DNA from: Hyphomicrobiales bacterium
Lineage (GTDB): Bacteria; Pseudomonadota; Alphaproteobacteria; Rhizobiales; Xanthobacteraceae
NCBI GenBank assembly: GCA_017305665.1
Contig: JAFKKH010000012.1
Span: 251,617 to 315,616, forward strand
Direction: 5' to 3'
DNA length: 64,000 nucleotides
Every line of letters starts with the position of its first letter. The first letter of the stretch is position 1. The notes under the pieces are model-generated. The model worked only from the letters and a program-made list of their open reading frames with translations, was not told the DNA's origin and did not search any database. Made by a program: the position numbers and the translations under genes. This document shows, in pieces, positions 8,908 to 18,263 of this stretch.

Positions 8908-11496
8908 GTGCTGACAGGCCTTGTTGTTTCAATCGTTAAGACTTGCACACGATTTGCTTTGGCTACTGTGTTGGTTGCAATCGTCTTGGCCGTCGGGGCG
9001 GGCGTTTATACAGCCAGAAACTTTCAAATCAATACTGATATCAACAAGTTGATATCGCCTGATCTGGACTGGCGGAAGCGCGACAATGCGTTCGAGAAAG
9101 CATTCGACCAGGAACGGCTGATTCTTGCGGTGGTCGAGGCGCCGACAGCCGAGTTTGCCGGAGCGGCGGGTGCCGCGCTGACGGCGAAACTGGCGACCGA
9201 CCACAGCCATTTCGAAGCCGTCCAACAGCTCGGCGGTGGCTCGTTTTTTGAGCGCAATGGATTGCTGTTCCTGCCGACCGCCGAGGTCAAGCAAGTCACG
9301 GGTCAATTCGGCGAGGCCGCGCCGCTGGTCGAGATCATGGCCGGCGATCCGAGTCTGCGCGGGCTGACCGGGGCACTCGAAACCGTGCTGGCGGGATTAA
9401 AGCGAGGACAGTTCACGCTGGACAGCACCGTGCGGCCGTTCTCCATGATCTCGGAGAGCGTCGAGGACGTTCTGAACAAGGGAACCGCTACTTTTTCCTG
9501 GCGTCAGCTCGTGAGCGACAAGCCGCTGACCGCGTCCGATCGGCGCTCGCTGATCCAGGTCAAGCCATATCTCGATTTCAACGCGCTCGAGCCCGGCAAG
9601 GACGCGACCGACGCGATCCGGAAGGCCGCTGTCGATCTTGATCTGGCCGGCAAGTACGGCGCGCGTGTCCGTCTGACGGGGCCGGTGCCGATTGCCAATG
9701 AGGAATTTGCCACAGTCCAGGAAGGCGCCGTCGCCAATGGTATCGGCACGGTGCTGGTTGTGCTGGTGATCCTCTGGCTGGCACTGCACTCGCCGAAGAT
9801 CATCTTCGCCGTATTCGCGACGCTGTTCGTCGGACTTTCGATCACGACGGCCGTCGGCCTGATGATGGTGACGTCGCTCAATCTTCTGTCGATCGCGTTT
9901 GCGGTTCTGTTCGTAGGATTGGGCGTCGACTTCGGCATTCAATACAGCGTGCGCTACCGCTCCGAACGCTACAAGAGCAACGATCTGAACACCGCGCTGC
10001 TCGTGGCGGCAAAGCGCTCCGCGATCCCGTTGTCGCTGGCAGCCATGGCAACCGCGGCCGGCTTTCTGTCGTTCCTGCCGACCGATTACAAAGGCGTCTC
10101 GGAGCTCGGAAAAATCGCAGGCGTCGGCATGCTGGTCGCCTTTCTGGCCAGCATCACCGTCCTTCCGGCATTGCTGCGTCTGCTGAATCCGCCCGGCGAG
10201 AAGGAGCCGGTCGGCTACGCCTTTCTGGCTCCGCTCGATCATTTCCTCGAAAAGCATCGCGTGGCGATCATCGTCAGCACGCTCGCGGTGGTGATTCTCG
10301 GATCGCCGGCGCTTTACTTCCTGCGGTTCGACTTCAACCCGATTCATTTGCGAAACCCGAAAGTCGAATCGATCGCAACCTACCTCGATCTGCGAAAGGA
10401 TCCGGACACCGGCGCGAACGCCATCAACGTGATGGTCAAGTCGGAGGAGGAGGCGAAACAGGTTGAGGCCAAACTGTCCAAGCTGCCGGAAGTCGCGAGT
10501 GTCATGTCGCTCGACAGTTTTGTGCCCGCCGATCAACCGGCGAAGCTCAAGCTGATCGCGCAGGGCGCCAAAGCTCTCGAGCCCGCGCTCAATCCGGATT
10601 CGGTCGACGCGCCGCCTTCCGACGAGGAGAACATTGGCGCCTTGAAGGAAGCTGCCGAGAGCCTACGCAAGGCTGCCGGCGACAACCAGGGTCCGGGCGG
10701 GACGGCTGCGAAACGGCTGGCCGACGATCTCACCAAGCTGGCTGGTTCGAATCAGGCGACGCGCGACAAGGTGCAGGCCGTCTTCATCGAGCCGCTGCAG
10801 ATGATGTTTGCGCAACTCCGAAGTTCGCTGAAAGCCGAGCCCGTCAGCCTCAAATCGCTGCCGCCCGATTTCGTCCAGCTCTGGAAGACCAAGGACGGCA
10901 TCACGCGTGTTCAGGCGGTCCCGCGCGGCGATCCCGACAACAACGATACGCTGCGCAATTTTGCGAGCGCCGTACTCGCTGCGGAGCCGACGGCGATCGG
11001 CGGACCGGTGTCGATTCTCAAGTCCGGCGATACTATCGTGAAGGCCTTCATCCAAGCCGGCCTGTGGGCCCTGATTTCGATCAGCATCCTGCTCTGGCTG
11101 GCGCTGCGGCGAATAACCGACGTTCTGCTGACCCTGGTACCGCTGCTCGTCGCAGGCGCGGTGACGCTTGAGATTTGCGTGCTGATCGGTCTACCGCTCA
11201 ACTTCGCCAATATCGTCGCGCTGCCGTTGCTGCTCGGCGTCGGCGTGGCGTTCAAGATCTACTACGTCACCGCGTGGCGGTCAGGGCGGACCAATCTGCT
11301 GCAATCCAGCCTGACGCGGGCGATCTTCTTCAGCGCGCTGACCACGGCGACGGCGTTCGGCAGTCTGTGGCTGTCGAGCCATCCGGGGACCGCGAGCATG
11401 GGCAAGCTGCTTGCGCTGTCGCTGGTGACAACGCTTGCGGCCGTGCTGCTGTTTCAGCCCGCGCTAATGGGTCGGCCTCGCGATATCGGGAAGTAG
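8908..11496 (+). CDS. hpnN: Hopanoid transporter HpnN (RND superfamily)
   Basis: RND/MMPL-type inner-membrane transporter of about 862 residues, needed to move hopanoids to the outer membrane. The pattern is one N-terminal helix, a periplasmic domain, five helices (about residues 275-440), a second helix and periplasmic domain, then five C-terminal helices. The frame extends to a TTG at 8875, but the GTG at 8908 follows a purine-rich stretch (AAAGAAAGAAAG) and directly precedes the first helix, so I prefer it. The 3' end overlaps the convergent DUF2147 gene by 33 bases. Confidence 0.93.
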   Translation: MLTGLVVSIVKTCTRFALATVLVAIVLAVGAGVYTARNFQINTDINKLISPDLDWRKRDNAFEKAFDQERLILAVVEAPTAEFAGAAGAALTAKLATDHSHFEAVQQLGGGSFFERNGLLFLPTAEVKQVTGQFGEAAPLVEIMAGDPSLRGLTGALETVLAGLKRGQFTLDSTVRPFSMISESVEDVLNKGTATFSWRQLVSDKPLTASDRRSLIQVKPYLDFNALEPGKDATDAIRKAAVDLDLAGKYGARVRLTGPVPIANEEFATVQEGAVANGIGTVLVVLVILWLALHSPKIIFAVFATLFVGLSITTAVGLMMVTSLNLLSIAFAVLFVGLGVDFGIQYSVRYRSERYKSNDLNTALLVAAKRSAIPLSLAAMATAAGFLSFLPTDYKGVSELGKIAGVGMLVAFLASITVLPALLRLLNPPGEKEPVGYAFLAPLDHFLEKHRVAIIVSTLAVVILGSPALYFLRFDFNPIHLRNPKVESIATYLDLRKDPDTGANAINVMVKSEEEAKQVEAKLSKLPEVASVMSLDSFVPADQPAKLKLIAQGAKALEPALNPDSVDAPPSDEENIGALKEAAESLRKAAGDNQGPGGTAAKRLADDLTKLAGSNQATRDKVQAVFIEPLQMMFAQLRSSLKAEPVSLKSLPPDFVQLWKTKDGITRVQAVPRGDPDNNDTLRNFASAVLAAEPTAIGGPVSILKSGDTIVKAFIQAGLWALISISILLWLALRRITDVLLTLVPLLVAGAVTLEICVLIGLPLNFANIVALPLLLGVGVAFKIYYVTAWRSGRTNLLQSSLTRAIFFSALTTATAFGSLWLSSHPGTASMGKLLALSLVTTLAAVLLFQPALMGRPRDIGK

Positions 11497-12138
11497 GCAG
11501 ATATCTCCGACGGGATCGGCCTGCGCCGTCGGGGTCGGCGTGGCTGTCCTCGGCGTGGCTGTCTTCTGACCGGTCGTCCTGTGAGAGGATTTCGGAGAAG
11601 GCGTGACCCTGGCCATGTTAGCTTTCGGCGCGCCCTTGGCGGTGGGGTTGTTGGAGGGGCTGCTCGGAATTGGACCGGAGACGCGGGTCCAGGTTTCGCC
11701 GCCGCAGAGGAAGCCGAGTACACAGCCCTGAATTTCGAGCTCATCCGGCGAGGCCAGCTTGATGGTCGAATCGTAGAGCTTGCCATCCTTGGCGTTGTAG
11801 ACCTGACCCTCCCAGGCTTCCTTGCCCGGCTGCTTTTTCATATCGAGCAGGATCGGCATGCCCAGGGTCGGCCGGCTCCGCTTTAACGCATCTGGATTGT
11901 TGCGATCGATTCCGCCTGCCTTCTTTTCCCAGACCACGACGCCCCACATGGCGCCGTTGCATTCGGCCACCCGGATGTTGGCGACGCCGTCAGCGACTTT
12001 CCAGTCCCCGGTAGGATCGTCGGCGGCGCGCGCAGGTCCGAAACCGGCTCCGAACAGGGCCACTGCGACAACGGAGGTTCCGGCAAGATGTCTGAAATAA
12101 CTTAAAATGCGCGTGGTATGTTTCGGGCACTGCAACAT
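11464..12138 (-). CDS. Secreted DUF2147 family protein
   Basis: A 224-residue exported protein with a signal peptide ending near GPARA-A. The core matches DUF2147: GDWKVADGVANIRVAEC, a VVVWEKK strand, LLDMKKQPGKEAWEGQ, and a cysteine pair around GCVLGFLCGGETW. A Thr/Pro/Lys-rich low-complexity tail (about residues 165-224) follows. DUF2147 proteins are lipocalin-like and of unknown function. Its position between hpnN and hpnO suggests a link to hopanoids or the envelope, but this is inference. Confidence 0.85.
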   Translation of the reverse strand: MLQCPKHTTRILSYFRHLAGTSVVAVALFGAGFGPARAADDPTGDWKVADGVANIRVAECNGAMWGVVVWEKKAGGIDRNNPDALKRSRPTLGMPILLDMKKQPGKEAWEGQVYNAKDGKLYDSTIKLASPDELEIQGCVLGFLCGGETWTRVSGPIPSSPSNNPTAKGAPKANMARVTPSPKSSHRTTGQKTATPRTATPTPTAQADPVGDICLLPDIARPTH

Positions 12139-12247
12139 ATTTCAAGCCTATGCTTAGGTAGGGGAGCCGGGAATCAACGGCAAAGTCAAATTGCCGTACT
12201 CATGCTTTTCAGTTGACGAAACAGCTATCAACCGAACTATGTAGCGG

Positions 12248-13639
12248 ATGCTATATCCAAATCTAGACGTTTCCGAGATGTTTGTGGAACGGCAGGCGCA
12301 GCGTAGTGCGATGCATGCGCGCCACCTCAACGAACAGCTTGTCAGAGTTCTAAAGACCATCGGCTACGACGTTGGTTTCCAGAGCGGTCGCGGCCAATAC
12401 CTGATCGATCGCGAGGGCGCCCGTTACCTCGATCTACTCAGTGGTTTTGGCGTTTTTGCGATTGGCCGGAACCATCCGGTGCTGCGAGATGCTCTCAAGA
12501 GCGTTCTCGACAGCGATCTGCCGAATCTCGTGCAAATGGACGTATCGACGCTGGCCGGAATCCTGGCCGAGCGTCTGCTCGCCCATGTTCCCTACCTGGA
12601 TAAAGTCTTTTTCGCGAATTCCGGCGCGGAGAGCGTCGAGGCGGCGATCAAGTTTGCCCGTGTCGCCACGGAACGGACGGGTATCGTCTATTGCGACCAT
12701 GCCTATCATGGGCTGACCTATGGTGCGCTGTCGCTGACCGACGACAAGAATTTCCGTGGCGGCTTCGAGCCGCTGCTGCCGAACTGCACTGTGATTCCCT
12801 TCAACGATCTCGCGGCGCTGGAACAGGCGCTGTCATCGCGGCAGGTCGCAGCCTTCATCGTCGAGCCTATCCAGGGCAAGGGCGTGAACATGCCGACGGA
12901 CGAGTTCCTGCCGGGGGCGGCTGCGCTGTGTCGGAAATATGGCACGCTGTTCGTGGCGGACGAGGTGCAGACCGGCATCGGACGGACCGGGCGCTTTCTT
13001 GCCGTCGAGCATTGGAACATCGAACCCGACATGGTGCTGCTGGCCAAGGCGCTATCCGGCGGGCATGTGCCGGTCGGCGCTGTGCTGACCCGCAAGCACA
13101 TCTTCGACAAGGTCTTCAACCGCATGGATCGCGCGGTGGTGCACGGCTCGACGTTCGCCAAGAACGATCTCGCCATGGCGGCCGGTATTGCTACGCTTGA
13201 AGTCATCAAAGCCGAAAAGCTGGTCGAGAACGCGGCGAAGCGCGGCGCGGAATTGCGGCTGGCGCTGACCCGCATGGTGCCCGGCTACGAGTTGCTCAAG
13301 GAAGTACGCGGCAAGGGCCTGATGATCGGTATTGAGTTCGGGCCGCCGAAATCGCTGCGTCTGAAAGCTTCGTGGAATCTGCTGGAGGCGGCCAACAAGG
13401 GGCTGTTCTGCCAGCTCATCACGGTACCGCTGTTCAAGGATCATAAGATCCTGACGCAGGTCGCCGGACATGGAAGTCATACGATCAAATTGCTCCCGCC
13501 GCTCGTCATCAACGACGAAGACTGCAAGTGGATCGAGACCTCGTTCGACAGCGTTATCGCCGCAAGCCATCAGGTGCCCGGCGCGATCTGGTCGCTCGGC
13601 AAGACGCTGATGGATAACGCCGTCCGCAAGTCGGCGTGA
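12248..13639 (+). CDS. hpnO: Aminobacteriohopanetriol synthase HpnO (class III aminotransferase)
   Basis: PLP-dependent class III aminotransferase, 463 residues, which converts ribosylhopane to aminobacteriohopanetriol. The PLP-binding features are FANSGAESVEAAIKFAR, the Asp in VADEVQTGIGRTG, and the Schiff-base lysine in LLAKALSGGHVPVG. The start may be ATG 12248 or ATG 12278 (MFVERQAQ). A candidate promoter TTGACG (12213-12218), 18 bases, CTATGT (12237-12242) lies so close to 12248 that the second ATG is plausible. Identity as HpnO rests on the hopanoid context as well as the family. Confidence 0.9.
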   Translation: MLYPNLDVSEMFVERQAQRSAMHARHLNEQLVRVLKTIGYDVGFQSGRGQYLIDREGARYLDLLSGFGVFAIGRNHPVLRDALKSVLDSDLPNLVQMDVSTLAGILAERLLAHVPYLDKVFFANSGAESVEAAIKFARVATERTGIVYCDHAYHGLTYGALSLTDDKNFRGGFEPLLPNCTVIPFNDLAALEQALSSRQVAAFIVEPIQGKGVNMPTDEFLPGAAALCRKYGTLFVADEVQTGIGRTGRFLAVEHWNIEPDMVLLAKALSGGHVPVGAVLTRKHIFDKVFNRMDRAVVHGSTFAKNDLAMAAGIATLEVIKAEKLVENAAKRGAELRLALTRMVPGYELLKEVRGKGLMIGIEFGPPKSLRLKASWNLLEAANKGLFCQLITVPLFKDHKILTQVAGHGSHTIKLLPPLVINDEDCKWIETSFDSVIAASHQVPGAIWSLGKTLMDNAVRKSA

Positions 13640-13642
13640 TTT

Positions 13643-14404
13643 CTAGCCGGTCCCGTTCGTTCGCATCGCGCTCTCGAACTTGTCGCTGAATTCGGCAAGC
13701 TCGTCGGCGCTGAGATCGCTCACCGCCCAGAAGCTCAGGCCATGGTCGCGCCAGCGGCGGATGTTGAATCCCTGCACATCCTCGGTGCGTGCGGCGCTGT
13801 GCGTGGCGTTCGGCGTCTGCGCGACGAACAGGTTGATCACGTGCGCGCGCCGTTTGTAGACCACTGCGCCGATGGCCCGCCCGTCGATATAGTCGAGACG
13901 GCCGCCGATCAACGTGAAGCCCAGTGCAGTCAGGTCTATCACCGGTGGCGAGACATCGAGCCGCCCGTTGAACCAGGGTTTCACCGTATGCTGATCGGTC
14001 GACAGCACGTCGGTCAGATGCCCTGCCTGCAGCGACCGCAGATGCGCCGAGACCACTTCGGAGGCGATGCGCTGCTCGTCGTCGCTGCGCAGCACGATCG
14101 CGACGATGCCGGTCGCGGCTATGGCCGATACCGCCGAGCCCATCGCGAATCCCGCGAGGATTGAGCGGCGGCTGGTGCCGCGCGATTGCGGCAGCGCCGC
14201 TTCGATCCGCTGGCGCAGGTGGGCCGGTGCAGTGAAGCGCACGTCCGCCGCGGCAATGGCCGCGTTCATCTCGCGGTAAGCCTTGAGCGCGGCGGCGCAG
14301 CGCGGGCAGGTGGCGATATGGGTTTCGACCTCGCGCGCGTGGCCGGCGTCGAGCTCGCCGTCGATCAGCGCGTGCAGGAGGATATCCGCTTCGTCGCAGG
14401 TCAT
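13643..14404 (-). CDS. Anti-sigma factor with zinc-finger motif
   Basis: 253 residues from the ATG at 14404, which overlaps the sigma-factor stop (ATGA). The N-terminal zf-HC2/ZAS motif is H29-x3-C33-x2-C36. A single transmembrane helix lies around residues 92-112 (AGFAMGSAVSAIAATGIVAIVL) and is followed by a periplasmic domain of about 140 residues. It probably holds the ECF sigma factor at the membrane and releases it on an envelope or redox signal. Codons upstream of 14404 are not needed. Confidence 0.88.
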   Translation of the reverse strand: MTCDEADILLHALIDGELDAGHAREVETHIATCPRCAAALKAYREMNAAIAAADVRFTAPAHLRQRIEAALPQSRGTSRRSILAGFAMGSAVSAIAATGIVAIVLRSDDEQRIASEVVSAHLRSLQAGHLTDVLSTDQHTVKPWFNGRLDVSPPVIDLTALGFTLIGGRLDYIDGRAIGAVVYKRRAHVINLFVAQTPNATHSAARTEDVQGFNIRRWRDHGLSFWAVSDLSADELAEFSDKFESAMRTNGTG

Positions 14405-15048
14405 CTGGGTTGCTCCTCTTCCGCGAGCCAAGCCGACCGCAGCATGGCGCGCGCCCGCGCCAGGCGTGACATGACGGTGCCAACCGGCGCGCCGACGGTC
14501 TCGGCGATCTCGCGATAGGACAGGTTTTGTATCTCGCGCAGCACGAAGGTCTCACGGAAGGGTTCGGCGAGCGCGGCGATCATTCGCTGGATCGTTCCCG
14601 CATCGCGCTTTTGCAGCATCTCGGTTTCCGGTGTGTCCTGACTTTCCTGCCACAGCGGTTCGGTGGTCTCGGCGCTTTCGGGCAGATCGTCCATGGCCGT
14701 CGTGTTCGATTTCGCGCGGCGGGCAAATTCGGCGTGGCAGACGTTACGCAGGATCGCGAGCAGCCACGGCTTCATCGCCGGTCCGCGATAACTGTCGAAA
14801 TGTTTCAGCGCGCGCAGATAGCATTCCTGCACGGCATCCTCGGCATCGGCAGGGTCGCGCAGGAGATAGCGTGCGACGGTGTAGACGTCATCAAGGTAGG
14901 GCAGCGCCGCCTCGCGAAAGCGCTGCGCCCTGACCTGATCGTCTCTGGATGACCCAAACAGCATCGTGGTGTTCGCAGCCGGACGTGCCCGGGCGGTATG
15001 ACGCGGCCCGGGCACCAAGGTGATGCCTTGCTTTTCGCCGTTACTCAA
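14401..15048 (-). CDS. ECF-family RNA polymerase sigma factor
   Basis: Group 4 sigma factor, about 215 residues. Sigma-2 is visible as DAEDAVQECYLRALKHFDSY followed by PWLLAILRN. Sigma-4 is the helix-turn-helix around LSYREIAETVGAPVGTVMSRLARAR. The frame starts with TTG at 15048, overlapping the cupredoxin stop by 8 bases; ATG 14964 (MLFGSSRDD) is an alternative giving 187 residues. It belongs to a four-gene minus-strand operon: metallophosphatase, cupredoxin, sigma, anti-sigma. It probably controls that operon. The ECF subgroup is not resolved. Confidence 0.9.
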   Translation of the reverse strand: MSNGEKQGITLVPGPRHTARARPAANTTMLFGSSRDDQVRAQRFREAALPYLDDVYTVARYLLRDPADAEDAVQECYLRALKHFDSYRGPAMKPWLLAILRNVCHAEFARRAKSNTTAMDDLPESAETTEPLWQESQDTPETEMLQKRDAGTIQRMIAALAEPFRETFVLREIQNLSYREIAETVGAPVGTVMSRLARARAMLRSAWLAEEEQPR

Positions 15049-15370
15049 CCTTGATCATCCCCACCATGTGCGGATGCAGCGAGCAAAAGTACTTGTAGTC
15101 GCCGGCGCTGGTGAAGGTGAACGAGTAGGTCTGGTCCGTATCCATCACCTTGGAACGGAATTTTCCAGCGGAAACGACGGTATGCGGAATGTCATCATGG
15201 TTGGTCCACGTCACCGTGGTGCCGACCTTCACCGTCAGTTGTGCCGGTTCGAAGGTGAAGTTGTCGATCTTCACGGGCACCTCCTCGCAATGGGCAACGG
15301 ACATTTGCGTTGCAAGTGCCACAGCCACGGCAAGCCGGATCGCGCCGGTGCGCAAGTTCGGAAACATCAT
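15041..15370 (-). CDS. Periplasmic cupredoxin (amicyanin/plastocyanin-like)
   Basis: Small blue-copper protein, 109 residues, with a signal peptide (cleavage near AHC-EE). The type-1 copper ligands are all present: His in DDIPHTV, then Cys, His and Met in the C-terminal loop CSLHPHM, an amicyanin-like ligand loop. It is likely an electron carrier or copper-handling protein in the periplasm. It is 12 bases downstream of the metallophosphatase and overlaps the sigma gene, so it is probably part of the regulon. Confidence 0.9.
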   Translation of the reverse strand: MMFPNLRTGAIRLAVAVALATQMSVAHCEEVPVKIDNFTFEPAQLTVKVGTTVTWTNHDDIPHTVVSAGKFRSKVMDTDQTYSFTFTSAGDYKYFCSLHPHMVGMIKVE

Positions 15371-15382
15371 GATTCACGATCC

Positions 15383-16333
15383 TCAGCCCTGCAGCGGCGT
15401 ATCGATGATGGCGAGGCGCTCGTCGCCGGGTTTGAAGATGATGCTGGCGGTGCCGAGCAGGCTACGAAGCTTGTCGTCGGCGACCTTCATCGGTCCGGGG
15501 GAGGGAGCGGTGCCCGGCGCGGGCTGCGGGAAGGCGGTCGAGCGCGCGGTGTGGAAGGTGACGTTGCCTTCGACTTTCTGCATCACCTGATGGATGTGAC
15601 CGTTGAGCACGGTCACGGAGCCAAACCCCTTGAGGAGATCGAGCGCCCGTGCGCCATCCTCCGTGCCCCAGCCCCAGGTCGGATATACGCTCCATAGTGG
15701 AATATGTGCGAACACCACGACCGGTTGAGAGTTCGAGCGGCCTTTCAGGTCGTCCGCGAGCCACGCCAGTTGCTCAGTGCCGAGATTGCCGAGGCCGCCA
15801 GCTTTCAGATCCACGACATTGACGAGGCCGATGAAATGCACGCCGTTGGCGTCGAAGGAGTACCAGCCGGCGCCCTTGGTGCCGCGCCCATAGCGCTCGC
15901 GATACAGCTTGACTTCCTCGTCGATGAAATCGTGCTCGCCCGGCACATAGTGCACGTCGAGCCGCGATTGCGAGATGATGCGCTCGGCGTCGTCGAATTC
16001 GGAGGCTTTCGACAGGTGCGTGATGTCGCCGGTGTGGATCATGAAGGATGGTTTCACCGGCATCGTCTTGATCTTGCCGATCGCTTCCTCAAGCGTGGCG
16101 AGTGCGTGAGGGTTGGCGGCCTTGTCGAAGCCGACGTGGCTGTCGCTGATCTGTAGGAAGGTGAGGGCGGATGCGGATGCTTCCGCGGCTTGCGCTGAGC
16201 CGACGAGGCCGAGAGATCGCGGCACGCCGCCGGCGATGGTCCAGAGCACGCCTGTGCCGGCCCATGTCATGCATTCCAGCACCTTGCGGCGGCTGACGCC
16301 GTCGCCATCATGATTGTGGTCGTGGTCGCTCAT
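15383..16333 (-). CDS. Tat-exported calcineurin-like metallophosphoesterase
   Basis: 316 residues. The N-terminus carries a twin-arginine signal (SRRKVLECMTWAG, hydrophobic run, SAQA-A cleavage) after a His/Asp-rich start. The two-metal phosphoesterase motifs appear in order: ISDSHVGF (DxH), HTGDITH (GDxxH), PGEHDF (GNHD variant with Glu for Asn), FAHIPLW and NGHIHQ (GHxH). It is the first gene of the operon with the cupredoxin and ECF sigma factor, so it is probably a stress-induced periplasmic phosphoesterase. Its substrate is unknown. Confidence 0.88.
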   Translation of the reverse strand: MSDHDHNHDGDGVSRRKVLECMTWAGTGVLWTIAGGVPRSLGLVGSAQAAEASASALTFLQISDSHVGFDKAANPHALATLEEAIGKIKTMPVKPSFMIHTGDITHLSKASEFDDAERIISQSRLDVHYVPGEHDFIDEEVKLYRERYGRGTKGAGWYSFDANGVHFIGLVNVVDLKAGGLGNLGTEQLAWLADDLKGRSNSQPVVVFAHIPLWSVYPTWGWGTEDGARALDLLKGFGSVTVLNGHIHQVMQKVEGNVTFHTARSTAFPQPAPGTAPSPGPMKVADDKLRSLLGTASIIFKPGDERLAIIDTPLQG

Positions 16334-16382
16334 CGGAGGTCTCCAGGCCCGTCATTGGGCACGCAGACCTGATCGAAGGACG

Positions 16383-16400
16383 CGCGGATTTATTCCCGCG
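16383..16400 (-). promoter_or_regulatory. Candidate ECF promoter or operator of the metallophosphatase operon
   Basis: On the minus strand GGGAATAAAT (16397 to 16388) lies about 55-65 bases upstream of the metallophosphatase start, where an ECF -35 element would be expected. It is embedded in an inverted repeat CGCGG (16383-16387) / CCGCG (16396-16400). I cannot assign a matching -10 with confidence. Confidence 0.3.
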
Positions 16401-16470
16401 TTTTTGGCGGATACCAAACGACTGGTTTGTCTGGATTTTCGTTCGCGCGCAGGGTGCGATGACGAAACCG

Positions 16471-18090
16471 TTACCGGCGATCCTCGATCGTCATGGCCGC
16501 GCCCTTTTTGGCGATCATCGCGGTCGGTGTGTTGGTGTTGCCGGATGTGATGGTCGGCATGACCGAAGCATCGATCACCCGCAGTCCATCAATGCCGCGG
16601 AAGCGCAACCGCTCGTCGACGACGGCCATCGGGTCTGAGGCCGCCCCCATCTTCGCGGTGCCGACGGGATGAAAGATCGTGGTGCCGATGTCGCCCGCGG
16701 CTTTCGCCAGCGAGGCATCATCGTCGCCGACCGAAGGCCCCGGCAGAAATTCCTCCGGATGATACTTGGTCAGCGTCGGCTGTTTCATCAGCCGTCGCGT
16801 GGTGCGGATGGCATCGGCCGCGACCTCGCGGTCCTCGTCAGTGGAGAGATAATTTGGCGCAATCGATGGCTTCTCGTCGGGCGTCGCCGAACGCACGCGC
16901 ACCGTGCCGCGCGAGGTCGGCTGCAGATTGCAGGCGCTCACGGTAATAGCCGGGAAGCGGTGCAGCGGATCGCCGAACTTGTCGAGCGATAGCGGCTGCA
17001 CGTGAAACTGGATATTGGCACGGTCGCGGCGCGAGTCCGAGCGCGTGAAGATACCGAGTTGCGACGGCGCCATGGTCAGCGGCCCGCGCCGCCTGAGTGC
17101 ATAGTCGACGCCCATCCAGCCACGTTTGAACAGGTTGTAGTAGGTCTCGTTCAGCGTCTTGACGCCCGAGACCTTGTAGATCGCGCGCTGCTGCAGATGA
17201 TCCTGCAGGTTGCGGCCCACACCCGGCTTGTCGAGTACGACGTCGATGCCGAGCGGCTTCAGCCAGTCGGCAGGACCAATGCCCGAGCGATGCAGCACCT
17301 GAACCGAGCCGATTGAGCCGGCGCACAGGATCACTTCGCCTTTGGTCCGCGCCTCGATGGTCTCGCCGTTCTGGATGAAACGCACACCGACGGCGCGGCC
17401 GTTCTCGACGATCAGCCGATCTGTCAGCACGTTGGTCTCGAGCCGCAGGTTTGGACGGTTCAGCGCAGGTTTCAAGAATCCGCGCGCCGAGGACCAGCGC
17501 CGTCCACGCTTCTGGTTGACGTGGAAATAGCCGACACCCTCGTTATCGCCTGTGTTGAAATCCGGCGTTTTGCGGATGCCCATTTCCACCGCGGCTTCCG
17601 CGACGGCGTCGAGCACTGCCCATGATAGCCGGGGGGCTTCGATGCGCCAGCCGCCACCGCTGCCATGATGCGCGCTGGCGCCGAGGAAGTGGTCTTCGAG
17701 CCGCTTGAACACCGGCAGCACATCGTCATAGCCCCAGCCGGTCAGACCCAATTGGCGCCAATGATCGTAGTCGGCAGCCTGGCCGCGCATGGAGATCATG
17801 GCATTGATCGCGGAGGAACCGCCGATCACCTTGCCGCGCGGATAGGAGAGGGAGCGGCCGTTCAGGCCCGGCTCCGGCTCCGTCTTGAACATCCAGTCGG
17901 AGCGCGGATTGCCGATCGCAAACAGGTAGCCGACGGGGATATGAAACCAGATCCAGTTGTCCTTGCCGCCTGCTTCGAGGATCAGCACCCGGTTGCGCGG
18001 ATCGGCGGACAGGCGGTTGGCGGCGATGCAGCCCGCTGTTCCCGCACCGACGATGATGTAGTCGAACTCACCTTCAAGCTGCCGTGCCAT
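16471..18090 (-). CDS. GMC-family FAD oxidoreductase (choline/alcohol dehydrogenase-like)
   Basis: 539 residues from the ATG at 18090; the frame extends 44 codons further without family similarity. FAD motifs are IIVGAGTAGCIAANRLSADP near the N-terminus, the GMC signature PRGKVIGGSSAINAMISMRG, and the C-terminal HPVGTAKMG with the second FAD/substrate segment SVMPTITSGNTNTPTAMIAEKG-like. Such proteins oxidise alcohols, for example choline or polyethylene glycol; the substrate is not predictable here. It is divergent from the M20 gene. Confidence 0.92.
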   Translation of the reverse strand: MARQLEGEFDYIIVGAGTAGCIAANRLSADPRNRVLILEAGGKDNWIWFHIPVGYLFAIGNPRSDWMFKTEPEPGLNGRSLSYPRGKVIGGSSAINAMISMRGQAADYDHWRQLGLTGWGYDDVLPVFKRLEDHFLGASAHHGSGGGWRIEAPRLSWAVLDAVAEAAVEMGIRKTPDFNTGDNEGVGYFHVNQKRGRRWSSARGFLKPALNRPNLRLETNVLTDRLIVENGRAVGVRFIQNGETIEARTKGEVILCAGSIGSVQVLHRSGIGPADWLKPLGIDVVLDKPGVGRNLQDHLQQRAIYKVSGVKTLNETYYNLFKRGWMGVDYALRRRGPLTMAPSQLGIFTRSDSRRDRANIQFHVQPLSLDKFGDPLHRFPAITVSACNLQPTSRGTVRVRSATPDEKPSIAPNYLSTDEDREVAADAIRTTRRLMKQPTLTKYHPEEFLPGPSVGDDDASLAKAAGDIGTTIFHPVGTAKMGAASDPMAVVDERLRFRGIDGLRVIDASVMPTITSGNTNTPTAMIAKKGAAMTIEDRR

Positions 18091-18263
18091 CCTCACCCGC
18101 CGTCGTTTTGCAACGTCTGCTGCGCTGCATTCTGCATCAACGCATAGCGCCGTCGTGCGGGACTGTATAGTTCCGGAACGATGTCCAGCAAAATCAGCAT
18201 ATTGGGCCGCTCGTCGCCTCATGCTAGAGAGAGTTCAGGTTTCAACTTATCTGGAAGTTTGTC

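Noticed and set aside
9397-10536. Antisense 379-codon frame opposite hpnN
   Set aside because: Arg/His/Gln-rich shadow with no domain; hpnN has clear membrane-helix periodicity over the same bases.
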